A stretch of DNA of 64,000 nucleotides from Tribonema minus (lineage: Eukaryota; Sar; Xanthophyceae; Tribonematales; Tribonemataceae). The notes under the pieces are model-generated. The model was given only the letters and a program-made list of their open reading frames with translations, did not search any database and was not told the DNA's origin. Numbering within the stretch: position 1 is the stretch's first letter; each line of letters opens with the position of its first letter. The translations under genes were made by a program, and so were the position numbers. The stretch is taken from NCBI GenBank assembly GCA_017506865.1, contig JAFCMP010000083.1:1-64000 (forward strand). The letters run 5' to 3'. This document shows, piece by piece, positions 45,526 to 57,500 of this stretch.

Positions 45526-48500
45526 CACCTGGACCGCGCCATCGCGCACAGCTCCTCGGCCAGCTTGTCAGCATCGAGCGCGTCCGGCGCGAGGTACGCG
45601 TACTCGCCCAGCACCCACGCCATGATCTGCACGAGCCTGTCGGGCAGGCGCGGCCGCTCAAATAGCGTGGCCAGCGTCTCCACGGCGTCGCGGCGCAGCT
45701 GCACGCAGCAGAGGGTGCAAACAGTCCAGTGGTGGCTGGTGAGAGTGGCTGCTGTGCGATCCTGTTGTTCCCTATGACCCACTATATTCATACGTGAGGT
45801 TAACTTGTGCTCTCCTGGTGACCGTGAAGCAGTGCAGAGAGGAGTTGGCACGCGCGGCGCGGCCGAACGCATGTATGTGTGCAGCCGTAGCGCGCACGGC
45901 TGTCGCGTGTCTCTCCAACGCGGGCGATGTCGGCGCATACGCGCACCGCTGATCCACATGTGTGTGGCTGTGTCATGCCTTTCAGGACACGCTGCGACGG
46001 AGAAAGCAGCCTATGCAAACGCCCAGATCTCAACCGCTGCTGACGACGACCAGCTTAGCAATACCACTGCCACAGGCTTGGGAACAGCTGCACCTCCCGG
46101 CAGCGGCGCACAGCGCAAGCGCAGTACCATCAGTAACAAAACCGTTACGTCGGCTATAACCGCACCTGCTCCGCGCCCTCCTCCTCGCCCTCGTCGCCGC
46201 CCACATTACAAACGCTGTTGACAATGCGCTACCAAATGCTTGACAACTGCAGCACCCCGCTGCACACTGCACGAGCACAGCATCATCAGTCATGAGACCA
46301 TCATTGTCATCAAAGACAGTTACGGCGGCCGTAATTGCACCTGCTCCGCGCCCTCCTCCTCGCCCTCGTCGCCGCCCAGACCACAATCACCGCTGACAAC
46401 AACCACGATAGCGATCACGACCACAGGCTCGGCACCAGCAGCGCCTCTCGGCGCACTGCGCGAGCACAGCACCATCGCCACCAGCAGCCATAAGAAAACG
46501 TGTTACGCCATAAAAGACTGGTACGCCAGCCGTAACCGCACCTGCTCCGCGCCCTCCTCCTGGCCCTCGTCGCCGCCCACATTACAAACGCCGTTGACAA
46601 TGCGCTACCAAACGCTTGACAACTGCAGCACCCCGCTGCACACTGCACGAGCACAGCAGTCATTGTCATCAAAGACGGTTACGCCGGCCGCAACCGCACC
46701 TGCTCTGCGCCCTCCTCCTCGCCCTTGCAGCGCCCCGATCACAATCACCGCTGACACAACAACCAGCTCAGCAATTGCTACCACATGCTCGGCACCGCGG
46801 CGGCGGTGCACTGCGCACGCACAGCACCATAATGAGCAAGTCACGAAACCGTTACGCCGGCCGTAACCGCACCTGCTCCGCGCCCTCCTCCTCGCCCTCG
46901 TCGCCGCCCTCCGCGATGAGCTGCATGAGGTTGTGCGCGACCTCCGGCTGCACCAGGTCGCCCGCAAGGACGAAGACGCGTGCCATGACGCCCACGTACC
47001 TGCACGCACAGCGCGCGAGAGCACGGCGTATAGCGAGGGTCATGTAAGCAGCACGCAGGCGAACACGCATCAATGTACACGGACCGTGCAGCTGGACGCA
47101 CGCGCTGCGATGCGAGTATACGTATGATCTCCGGCTGCACCAGGTCGCCCGCGAGCACAAACATGCGCGCCATCACGCCCACGTCCCTGCACGCACCGCG
47201 CGCGAGCACGGCTTGTAGCGGAGTTAGCAGGCGTTGAGTTGAGCGCAATGCAAGCGGTCGGCGCACACTCTGAGGCGGTGGGCGGCGCGCGGGGGAACGC
47301 GCGGCAGTGCACACGAACCCCTGAAGAAGGATACATTATGCATGTGCGCCGCAGTGTAAAGGGACACGTGCGGGATCATACCCAAGCATGCACACCTGCT
47401 CAGCGTGCGCGCGCGGCGTAGCGGATGGGCGCAATTGAAGCGGACAATGCGCAGGAACCCTAACCCTAAGGCGCTCGCGCATCGTGTTGTGAGGGCTTTG
47501 CGCGTGCCGCAGCATTCAGAACAAAACATTGCTTGAGCACACAGCATTGCGCAACTATACGGGCATTCGCGCGTTTTGAGAGGACCATTGAGCACTCTTT
47601 TTCAAGTACATACAACTTCCCTAGATATCTGCGCAGACGAAACACCAAGTCAGACAAACACAGCGGCGGCGGCGCAGTAGCTGCACCAGCGCCGCAGCAG
47701 CGTCCCGCACAACAATCCATACGAACAACACAGTGATGACGCGCAGCAACCACAGCCGTGAAGCGTAACGCCCGACAGCAGCTGAGCACTGATGACTCAC
47801 CAGCTGCTGCTGGGCGCGAAGCGCTCCGCGCACTGCGTGATGCGCTTGGCCAGGTCCGCGCGCCAGAACGTGTCGCCGGCGCCCTCCAGGAAGCTGCGCG
47901 GCGGAGACGGCGACGGCGACGGAGTTTGTTCTGAGCACAAGGGCGATGGCGAGAGTGAACCCCAACCCTAACTCATACAAGATAAATCCTAAACCTTCTG
48001 AGCACGCGGCTGGTGCGAATAAGGGGGCGATGCGGTGTTGCAAGGGGGCGAGCGCTGCTGCCAGAATCAGAGAGCTGCGCGCGCGGCGAAGACGGCGGCG
48101 GAGGCGAATTGGGGTGTTGCGCTGAGCGTGCGGCTAGTGCACATGACTAGGGGGGCGACGGTGTGTTGCCAGGCGTCGAGTGCGCATGACTGAGAGGGAG
48201 CGATGCGTTGCGAGCGCGCGATACCGCAGCACGTGTCACCCGCGACCTCGCCCCCCATGGGGGGCATCACTTCCTCAACTAAACGCGCCTGCACGACCTG
48301 TGCCGTGCTGCAGGGCGTGCACGCCGCACCAGCACCCACACTGATACAAACGCACAGAGTCTGTGAGCAGACCGAGCAATACAATAACCAAAAGAGAATT
48401 GTGGCGTGCGCAGCATCAAACACGGTGCCCGTGGCGCCCATCGTGAGCGGAATATATTCATGTCGGTGGAAGGCACTTGCGGCTAACCATCCCTTCTCAC

Positions 48501-51500
48501 CTAGAGCTCTACGATCTTCTGATTCGTTTTCATTCATATACAGGGGTTAAGCTGAGCGCTGGTTACGAGCATCAATGGCCATGTGACGATGATCGCGTGC
48601 ATCCATGCCGAAAGCGCTCCGCCCAAGGTCACTTGGAATGATCGGCACTGATGATGACGGCGATGACGGCGCAGTGCAGAACCAACACAAAACCCAAGAA
48701 ATGCAATGGCTGCTGCGGATGCGGGTCAAGTTGGGCGCTGCGGCGCAGACTGTTGCTGGAGCACCCGTAGCACATCGAGGTCGCGGTGGTGCACTTGACG
48801 CTGCGGCGGTGTTCCAGAGTCTGCTTGAAGCCCTGAGAAAGTAACCTTTTTGAAGAGTTGCTGGCGAATTGACAAAGCTAACCCTAACCCTAACCCTGAC
48901 CCAGCCATTCACGCCCGGCGGCTAGCCTGTGCCCTGGACGGCGATGCTATCATGTACATCACACATACGTGCGAAGCACTTGTGCACTGAAGAACGTGGG
49001 ATGTACCATGCACCAAACGGAATCAGAACATACTTCTATACGACGGAACTGACCACCGTGGCAGAGTCGAACACCCAACATAGACCCCAATGCAGAAGTG
49101 CAGAACAAAACAAAACAGACTATTCAAGGATGAACGCTCACCTGAGGAGCTTCTCTGTGATGAACTCAACGTTCACGGGGTTGACCATGCTGTACAGCAG
49201 GTCCAGCGTGCGGCGCTTGAGGGTCTCGTCAGGGTCCTCCAGGCAGTCTATGACCGCCAGCTGATGCTCAGCGGCGTACTTGGGATGATCCTGTGAATGA
49301 TAGCAACATCAACATAGTGCAATTTGAGTCGTATTGCAGTTTGAGTCGTATTGCAGTTTGAGTCTATCACCGCCAGCTGGTGCTCCGCGGCGTACTTGGA
49401 ATGATCCTGCGCATCATAGCAAGATCACGTTTCATGTTGCAGGTTAAATTTATCACCGCCAGTGCGGTATCGCAGATTGCGTCTGTCACCGCCAGTGCGG
49501 ACGAAGCGGCATCATCCTACAGATGGAGTCCATCACCGCCAGCTGATGCTCAGCAGCGTACTTGGGATGGTCCTGCGCACGATAGCAAACTCATCATAGA
49601 GAAGTTTGAGTTGATAGCACAATCATTGTAGTGCAGTCTGAGTCGATCACCGCCAGCTGGTGCTCCGCGGCGCAACGATGGCAAAATGATCGTATTGCAG
49701 TTTGTAGGTACACGCGCTGTCCAGGGCTGGCGCGACATACGTAGTGTACGCCAGTGCGCTTCCTCCTTCGGTCTGCTACTGCCGGGTACAATGCTGCGCC
49801 ACAAGCGGCATCACTGCTCGAGGGAGAATGAGATCTGCACGAAAATCCGATGCGTCATAGAGAGCTGGTGCTTACTAGACTGTTGTTGTACGCCGTCAGA
49901 GGTAGCCATCAAGTTGACAAATACAACAGTGAACTGATGCCAGTCGCGTGCTGCTAGAAGTTGATCATTCGTAGTCTGTCAATCCCGACGAGTGTAACTG
50001 CCGTGACCAGCAAGCGCGCACGCCGCATGAGCATGTAACCGCCAATGCGCCAACAAGAGCCACACCCACAAAACAACAAGAAACAAGAACAAAAAACACC
50101 AAGACACACCTTGACAATGGCGGCGAGGCCCGTGACGCCGACGTACTTGAGGTTGTGGTTGTCGCTGGACAGGAAGCGGCTGATGCTCGCTGCCGCCAGG
50201 TCCAGCAGCGACGGCTCGGGGTAGATGGTCGTGACGGTACGCACGCACTCGTACACAATCTGCGGCGCCGTCGCGCATTATGACGATCGGTGGCAGCGTG
50301 AGCAGCAGCAGCGGCGGTGCGCGCGCGCATAGGGAACACGCCTCGAAATGTTCATGTACTCAAAGACTGTAATAAGAATGGTGTTATATATACAAGTGCA
50401 CGATCTGCGGTGCCGGCGCGCGTTGCAGCGGTTGGTGGCAGCGTCAGCAGCAGCAGCAGCAGAGGCAGAGGCAGTGCGCGCATGACGTTTTCGTGTGCTG
50501 GCACTTTGCGGCCGGCGGCGTGAGCAGCAGCAGCAGCGTTAGTGCGCGCGCACGCGGACCACGCCTTTAAATGTGTACTTCGAAGCTTGTACTTTTGCAA
50601 AGACTAAAATGGAATGGTATCATATAAACGTGCATTGCAACGTGACGGCGGTCGGCGGCGTAAGCAGCAGCAGCGGCGGTGCACGCGTGGGACGTGCGTT
50701 TAGTGTGTTGGCACTCTGCGGGGAGCGCGCCGCGTGTGCCATAGGCACATGTATAGTTCTATTCTTCAAGCGAACGATGCGGCAGCGAGGTTCTGGTGCA
50801 ATAGCAACTTCAGCACACTCGAGTTTACTGGCGGCTACTGATACGATACTGAAGAAGAAAGAGGAATGACCAGCGCGTTTGCACTGCACCAGTCTGAGTT
50901 GCATGCGGCCAGTTGATGCCAGGCCTGTTGACGCCATTTGACGCAATGCGCTGATTGCAAACGCGTCGGTGCAAACGCGCCGTCCAATCGCCTTGCACCT
51001 GATTGTACAGACGCACTTGTTCCATGGTCAACGCGCGACTTGTAGCCTTCCGTCGCCAATGGATCGCACGCTCCTTCGAGAGCGCGCAGTTGGTGAGAGG
51101 TGCAATACGCGACGTCATATGCGGCTCGGCTGCAGCAGGCGCTACGCAAAAAGGCAAGAAACACAGCTGTAGGTGCAAAAGTCAAGTAGTCAAAGTAGTC
51201 GTGCGCGCGTTTGACGTGCAGCACCGCTCAACCAGGTCCTTAGGCGATGCCCATCTTGCAGCGCGCAGCAGACAAGTCGCTGCGCGCACTGTGGACGGCA
51301 GCAATCTGAGCACTACCACAAAGCGCAGAGACTCACCGCATAGCCGACGTTGATGCCGGTGTCGGCGCGCCGCTTCAGCACTGCGTGCACACCCGCCGCT
51401 TGACACTAAACAACAGGCGTTCCAGACACGCAGTGCCACGTGGAAACCGCGTACGCCTACTGACGACGGCGGGAGGCTGAGGCGCTGCCACAACGAGCAG

Positions 51501-54500
51501 AGACTCACCGCGTAGCCCACGTTGATGCCCGTGTCGGCGCGCCGCATCACATCGCGCAGCACCTCGTAGATGCCCTCGCTGGCGGCGCGGTCCGCCCTGC
51601 CGAGTATGGCGAGCACCTGCGGAGCGCGCGCGAGCAGTGCACAGCAGGGGTTTCATGAGCAGCGTAGTGCACGGCAGGGGGCTTCATGAATAGCATGACG
51701 CCTTATGCGGTGGTCAGTGCTTTGAGAGCTTCACCCAGCCATACATGAATGCAGCGTTATCGAGCCGCGCTGGCGGCGCGGTCCGCCCTGCCGGGTATGG
51801 CGAGCGCCTGCAGAGCATCAAGATGCGCAGCAGCTTAGGGTTAGGGTTTAGGGTTAGCGTTTCAGCGGCACAGCCTGGTAGTGCACACCGGCGCCAAACA
51901 ATGGTGGTGTACGGTTTGTGATGAGTGCACACCGGGCGCCAACAACGGTGGTACCGTTTGTGATTGCAACCTCACAGACTAGATTTCAAAAAAAAATGTA
52001 GGCGCCACGTGATAATGAATCAGAATTACAATTTTGTTGAGCCATTTCTGTGCAGCAGTTCAAAGAGGCCTCAGTGCAAATACGGCTGCCACAAAAAGTA
52101 TTGATAGGACATGGACAGTACCCCATAGCAACAATCAACTGAATAGCAAGTGGCAATCTTATCACACCGCCATCCTAGATCTGGTTGATGCGTAACTGCA
52201 CACTTGTGCTTTAGGGCAGCACGGACATCTTAGCTTCATGCTCCTGACATGCTGCTGTCATGTCATCTGATGATTACAAAGTTCCCCGCAAGGGAAGACC
52301 TCCACATTGAATAGTTCAACTTGAAGTAATAAATGTTGGAGTCCAGTTTTCTGCTTACAAGGATTGATGATGGACGGTGGCTGTCCACATCCGCGTCCGC
52401 ACAGCGCTACAAAGCACAGCTTGCTCTGTTCCGCAAAAGCTGGCACGTGTCGCTGAACATCCACACAAATATTTCGAGAGGCACGGGAGAATGCTCAGAA
52501 ATGCGGACGCCGTACATGCATGCGTGCACAACCCTTCATGTCACTGACACACAATACAGCAGAGCCACCTGACTGTCAGGGGCCAGAGAAAGAAAACCCG
52601 GCCCGTGTTGCGACTCGCATTCAAATTTCACTCACAGATCGACTTAAGTGCGTAATGACACACAGGGGCGGACCAGCCTCGCAAACACCACGCGCCCCTC
52701 GCCTGCAGCAGGCGCATCTGTATGTATGCATGCACATGCAAGTAGGGCATGTAGGTATCATACTCCGTCACTGACAAACATCACGCGCCGCTCACCTGCA
52801 GCAGGCGCATCTGGATCCAGGGCGCGGGCATGCGGTGGTAGTCGTACTCCCTGCGGCAGCGCACGCGCATCGCAAAAGCAAACCGGTGCTAAATACTTTT
52901 AGCTTTTTACTACACTGAGGGGAAGGCAGCAGATTGGCACACAAAAATCATGCAAAAACATATGTGGCAATGATGCACTGTCGTTGCGCTGGTATGGGGG
53001 GGAAGGGGCCGAAGCCGCTGACAGTGGTGGCGTTTCTACTGCCGCACGGTGATGGAGGGGGTGACGTGCCGCGTCCGCACTCCGCAGCGGCGTCTGCCGC
53101 GTGTCGTACGCAGGCGCATTCAAATGGCGTACCAGCAGGACCGCCAGAGTGCAGCAGCGGTGCCAACACACGTGCTCGACGAGCGCACACATGACTGGTG
53201 GCCGTGCATACTTGAAAGTGTTGTCGGCTCGCTGAACTTAGGGTTAGGGTTAGGCTGGGGGAGGCCTCGCTCTCATCACAGAGGGCGCGTGCAGTGACCA
53301 GCGATAAAATGAATCCGCCTTGGCCAGTGCTTTCGCAGGTGAACTTGCAACTTAGTACAGAGTGGATGATGTAGGCTACTGTCAGCAGACTGTGCTGCTG
53401 CAAGGTTTGATAACAAGCATATTGTACATGCACGGTTGAAACAGCCAGACTCTAAATGCATGGTGGTGCATCAGCCCCCGAACCAGCGTAGCCCCCTGTC
53501 AGTACCCCGCCAGAGCAGCTTCACAGCATGTCAAGCGGCAGCGCTCCGCAGCACGCATGCATTGCCTGCGTCTGATGCTCAAAATTGTCATGCAGATAAG
53601 ACAGAAGCTGGGGACCAGCACCCTCTACGCAAGGCCGCGACTATGTATCAAGTGCATGTGCACTCCCGCACTGGCGCTCAAGTAACCTAACCCTAACCCT
53701 AACCCTAACCCTAACCCTAAGTTCGCAATGCATACATACCTCGGCAGGCGGTGCTCCGTTATCTGCTTGAGGATGGAGACGAAGCTCGGGACGAGGTCCT
53801 TGTACGCGGGCGGGTCCGCGCGCACGAGGTCGTGCAGCAGGCACAGCGCCGCCCCCATCACGCTGCAGCAAACGGAGAGTCGAGTCAATTCACCGGAGAG
53901 TGAGCGATGACCCGGGGGGGCAGCGGCACGCGCGCGATTGTCGCGCTGGTGTCGAACTGATAGAGTCAAATCGGATCACTATTGATGGAGTTGAAATCAC
54001 CGGAGCGTGAGCGATGACACATGAGGCACACGAGCAGCTGCTGCGCTGCTGTCGGTGTCGGCGGCAGCGACGGCTGGACGCGTGTTTACAGACAAGGGCT
54101 GACGGAGGCAGGCGGCAAAGACGGATGCAGCGGAGGGTGGCGGCGGTTGGCAGCCGGGCGCATTGCTCAGCAATGGATGGAGGCGCGGGGGGGGGGGGGG
54201 GGGGGGGGAGGGGGGGGGCAGAGCGCGTGCGTACGCGCAAGGCAATCTGGCCGCCGCCTTCGATGATTGATGACCGTGAGGCTGGGATACACAGATCATC
54301 GGCATGTTCGACAGAAAGGGTATGCCTGAATTCTCCCTGCAGGTGAGGGTTCACAGGGGGCTTGCAGCACTTTGACAGCTGCGCCATGTGGTTCTGTGCA
54401 GCAATCCTTTCGGCGTGAGGTAGATCCTGATCTGAGGCAACTATGCTCAGGGTTAGGGTTAGGTTTAGATTAACATTACACTGCGGCCTGAAATGAGCGC

Positions 54501-57500
54501 GTCGTCACTGTGTCCAGCGAACATGCATGTGCGCCTAAGAGCGACATCACGAGACGCGTGAGCGGTGCACTGTTTGCTGCGCACGGTGAACGGAGGGTCA
54601 TCCTGCTGGCGGTTGCGCTGAACAATCAGCAGCAACAAGTTGAAGTTCAAAGCGCCGCCGCAGCCGAGACAATCTGGCGAATGGCTCGCCAATTCACGCC
54701 GATCCAGCTACCCATTTTGATGTAGTACCTTACATCAGCGGCAACGGCGCACAGGTATCAGCTAGTACTGTACAAAAGTGCCTGATCCAAATCCTAATTT
54801 TCGAAGTGCAGAAGCGCTGTTGCGGCGGCAGACAAACGCGCAGCGCCTGCGCCGCTGCCGGAGCATCAGGCGCGGCGCTGCACGCAACGCATGCGGCACG
54901 CCACCGCAGAGCAGCACGCACCAGCCTTTGCACAAGTAACATTTTGGGGTACTTCGATTACAACAAACTAAAGTTATAGTCATAGTAAATATTGAAGTAG
55001 TTTGAAGTATGAGGTTGCATGGTCACAGGCAGGTGCTTGGGGGTCAGCAGACTGCCGAGCTCGGGCGTCACCTGAGGCCCCTGACGCAGAGCATCCTGCG
55101 CCACCGCAGAGCAGCACGCACCAGCCTCTGCCACAAGCGACTCTTTATAAATAGTCACATCAGAAGCAAGAGAAATTTAAGTTCTTAGTCATGAGCTCGG
55201 GCGTCACCTGGGGTCCTTGTCGCAGAGCAGTCTGCGCACCGCGTCGCCGAGGTGCGCGATGCTGCCAGGCTCCAGCTGGTGCAGCCGCTGCAGCACCATC
55301 ACCGCCTGCAGTGGTAGTGGCAGACAGTTTTGCAGCGCGTCAACCTTGTCTGTCGCTGCCTCAATGCAGACAGCACCATCGCCGCTGCCTGCGCCTCATG
55401 ATTGATGTGGGTCAGTATCACATGTCAGTGCTTCTTCGGCGGCAAGTGCCGTCTCATGTTCATGACGTGCTCATAGCAGCTGCATGGCAGAGCATGGGAT
55501 CCCGCCCCAAAATCGCACTCTCTGCTCACTAAGGTGATAACTTCACACGGGGTCCATGCGCAGCCACGGTTGGAAATGGGGCTGCACTGACTCTCCCAAC
55601 AATACCATGTTGGAGCTGGAAGGCGGCAGAAGGCATTTGACCATGGAAGTGTGTAAACTTCCACCTTCATGTAAAAAGTCAAGTTGCACCATGAAAACTG
55701 GTCAAGGCAGTGTGAGCGGTTGCATTTTTTCTACTTTGGCGCGCAACCTTGTCTCATGACTGACTGGTCACGCTGCGAGTCGGCATCCGCGCACCAAGCA
55801 GGGTACAGTGCGATCCTCTGCGTCGAGCCGCTGTTGCTGCGCTAAGCTCTTTGTCATGGAGCACCAGCTTCAGTTTCTTCTTAACTGCTGCTCAGGCAAC
55901 CTTAACGGCGAGCTCTGTCGCACCACCAATTTCCAGCACAGAGGACATTCCGCCCAGGACTGCAGGGTTGGTATGTATGACAATTCTGGTCATTATACAT
56001 GCCTCACCTTCTTCCGCACGAGTTCCTTGTCGTGGCGTAGCAGCTTGACGACCTCCCCGATGACGGCCGGTATCATGTCCGCCGTCAGCAGCTTGGTCAG
56101 CGCGCACAGCGCTGCGCACGCCTCCAGGTGATTTGAGCTGTGCAATAAGGGGGGGTTGATGCGCGCATTGAGCATTGGCTCGAAGCCCGTGTAAGAACCA
56201 CAACAATCGCGGTGCATGTATGCAGTGTGGATTCGGCAGCTTGGTCAGCGCGCGCAGCGCCGCGCACGCCTCCAGGTGGTTCGAGCTGCGCAGTGAGGGG
56301 GGTGCGGACACGTTTTGAGCATTGGCTCGGAGCGAGAGTGAAACCCACAACAACATAGCGACGCGACCGCGCTGCCATCAGACACAACACTAATTAGCTC
56401 TTACATGAAGCTGGTGTTAACACGCGTCTAAAGGGACAAGCGCTGCACGCCAATGGGCCGGCAGTGGGCAGACACGAACCCCAGCATCGGAGGGGTTTGC
56501 GATTGCACACAATAATGATCTTGAAGTTGAAGTTGAAGTTGCAGGGGCAACTGCGGCGCACCTCGCGAGGTCCCTCTGCAGCTGGTTGACGAGCATGAAG
56601 CGGAACTCGTGCTCCGGGCTGAGGCACAGCGCGCTGCACAGGTACCCCGTCTTCTTCTGCGCGAGGTTCTGGCTCGCCGTGAGCTCAATCGCCTTGATGT
56701 AGCCGAAGCTCGCGTCGTGGCCGAGCATCTCCACGTACACGAGCCGCACCAGGAACTCCTTCATCTGCGACCAGCAGCAGCACAGGGGCGCTGGTGTTAG
56801 GAGCCGTGGGTCTCTGCGCGGCTTTGGAAATTGCTTCATATGATGCGGCCATCGGCACAGGCGCTCGTCCGTTGTATCGTCGTCGCGCAGGCATAGATGT
56901 AGGTCTTTTTTTGAACAGCAGCAGCTCCTTCAGGGGGGCGCCTGCGAGGTTCCATTTTTCTGTGTGCAGCTGTAAGAAGTCCTGCACGAGCCTCACCGTC
57001 AGACCCGTCGTTGGGTGTGGTGGTCAGGGGGTGGTTGTTTATGCAGTGCGCAGCTTGAAGGCGATGTCTTGGCACACACGATGTGGCCATATACATGACT
57101 GCTGCCATGGTGCCGTTCATCTGTAGGTGCTAGCCAATATGAATTCTACTTGGTGCCGTATATTATAGGCAAACTGCCGCCTGCTGCTGCGGCGGCGTGT
57201 AGTCACAGCACAGTTGGCATGTAACTGTGAATCATGGAGTTGGAGTTACGGCACAGCGTCTGCACAGTGTGAGCCACGGCTGAATGTATTTCAGGCACAG
57301 GAAGCGGTGGCCGACATTCCATCTGAATGTATGTGCAGTGCTGCACATGAAAGTAGACGTACAACCGACATCGCCTGTAGTGCTGATAACGGTGTTTTTG
57401 ATTACACCTCTAAACCATTTGTTGTGAAAAAGTTTCTTATGCAGTGAGCCTGTGGACATGCGTAGGCCGCGCCAGCAGTGGTCCATGCAGATAAGCGCGC

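Noticed and set aside
45340-45960. A single long minus frame (45024-45959) that reads through introns and several exon 12 copies
   Set aside because: Exon 12 is bounded by a good acceptor (45698) and donor (45529) and joins its neighbours in phase; reading through gives repeated segments absent from AP-4 epsilon.
56836-57120. Minus frame with L-V-Q-D-F-L-Q-L-H-T-E-K-W as a possible extra AP4E1 exon
   Set aside because: AP4E1 exon 1 joins exon 2 directly in phase with continuous family similarity, leaving no place for it.
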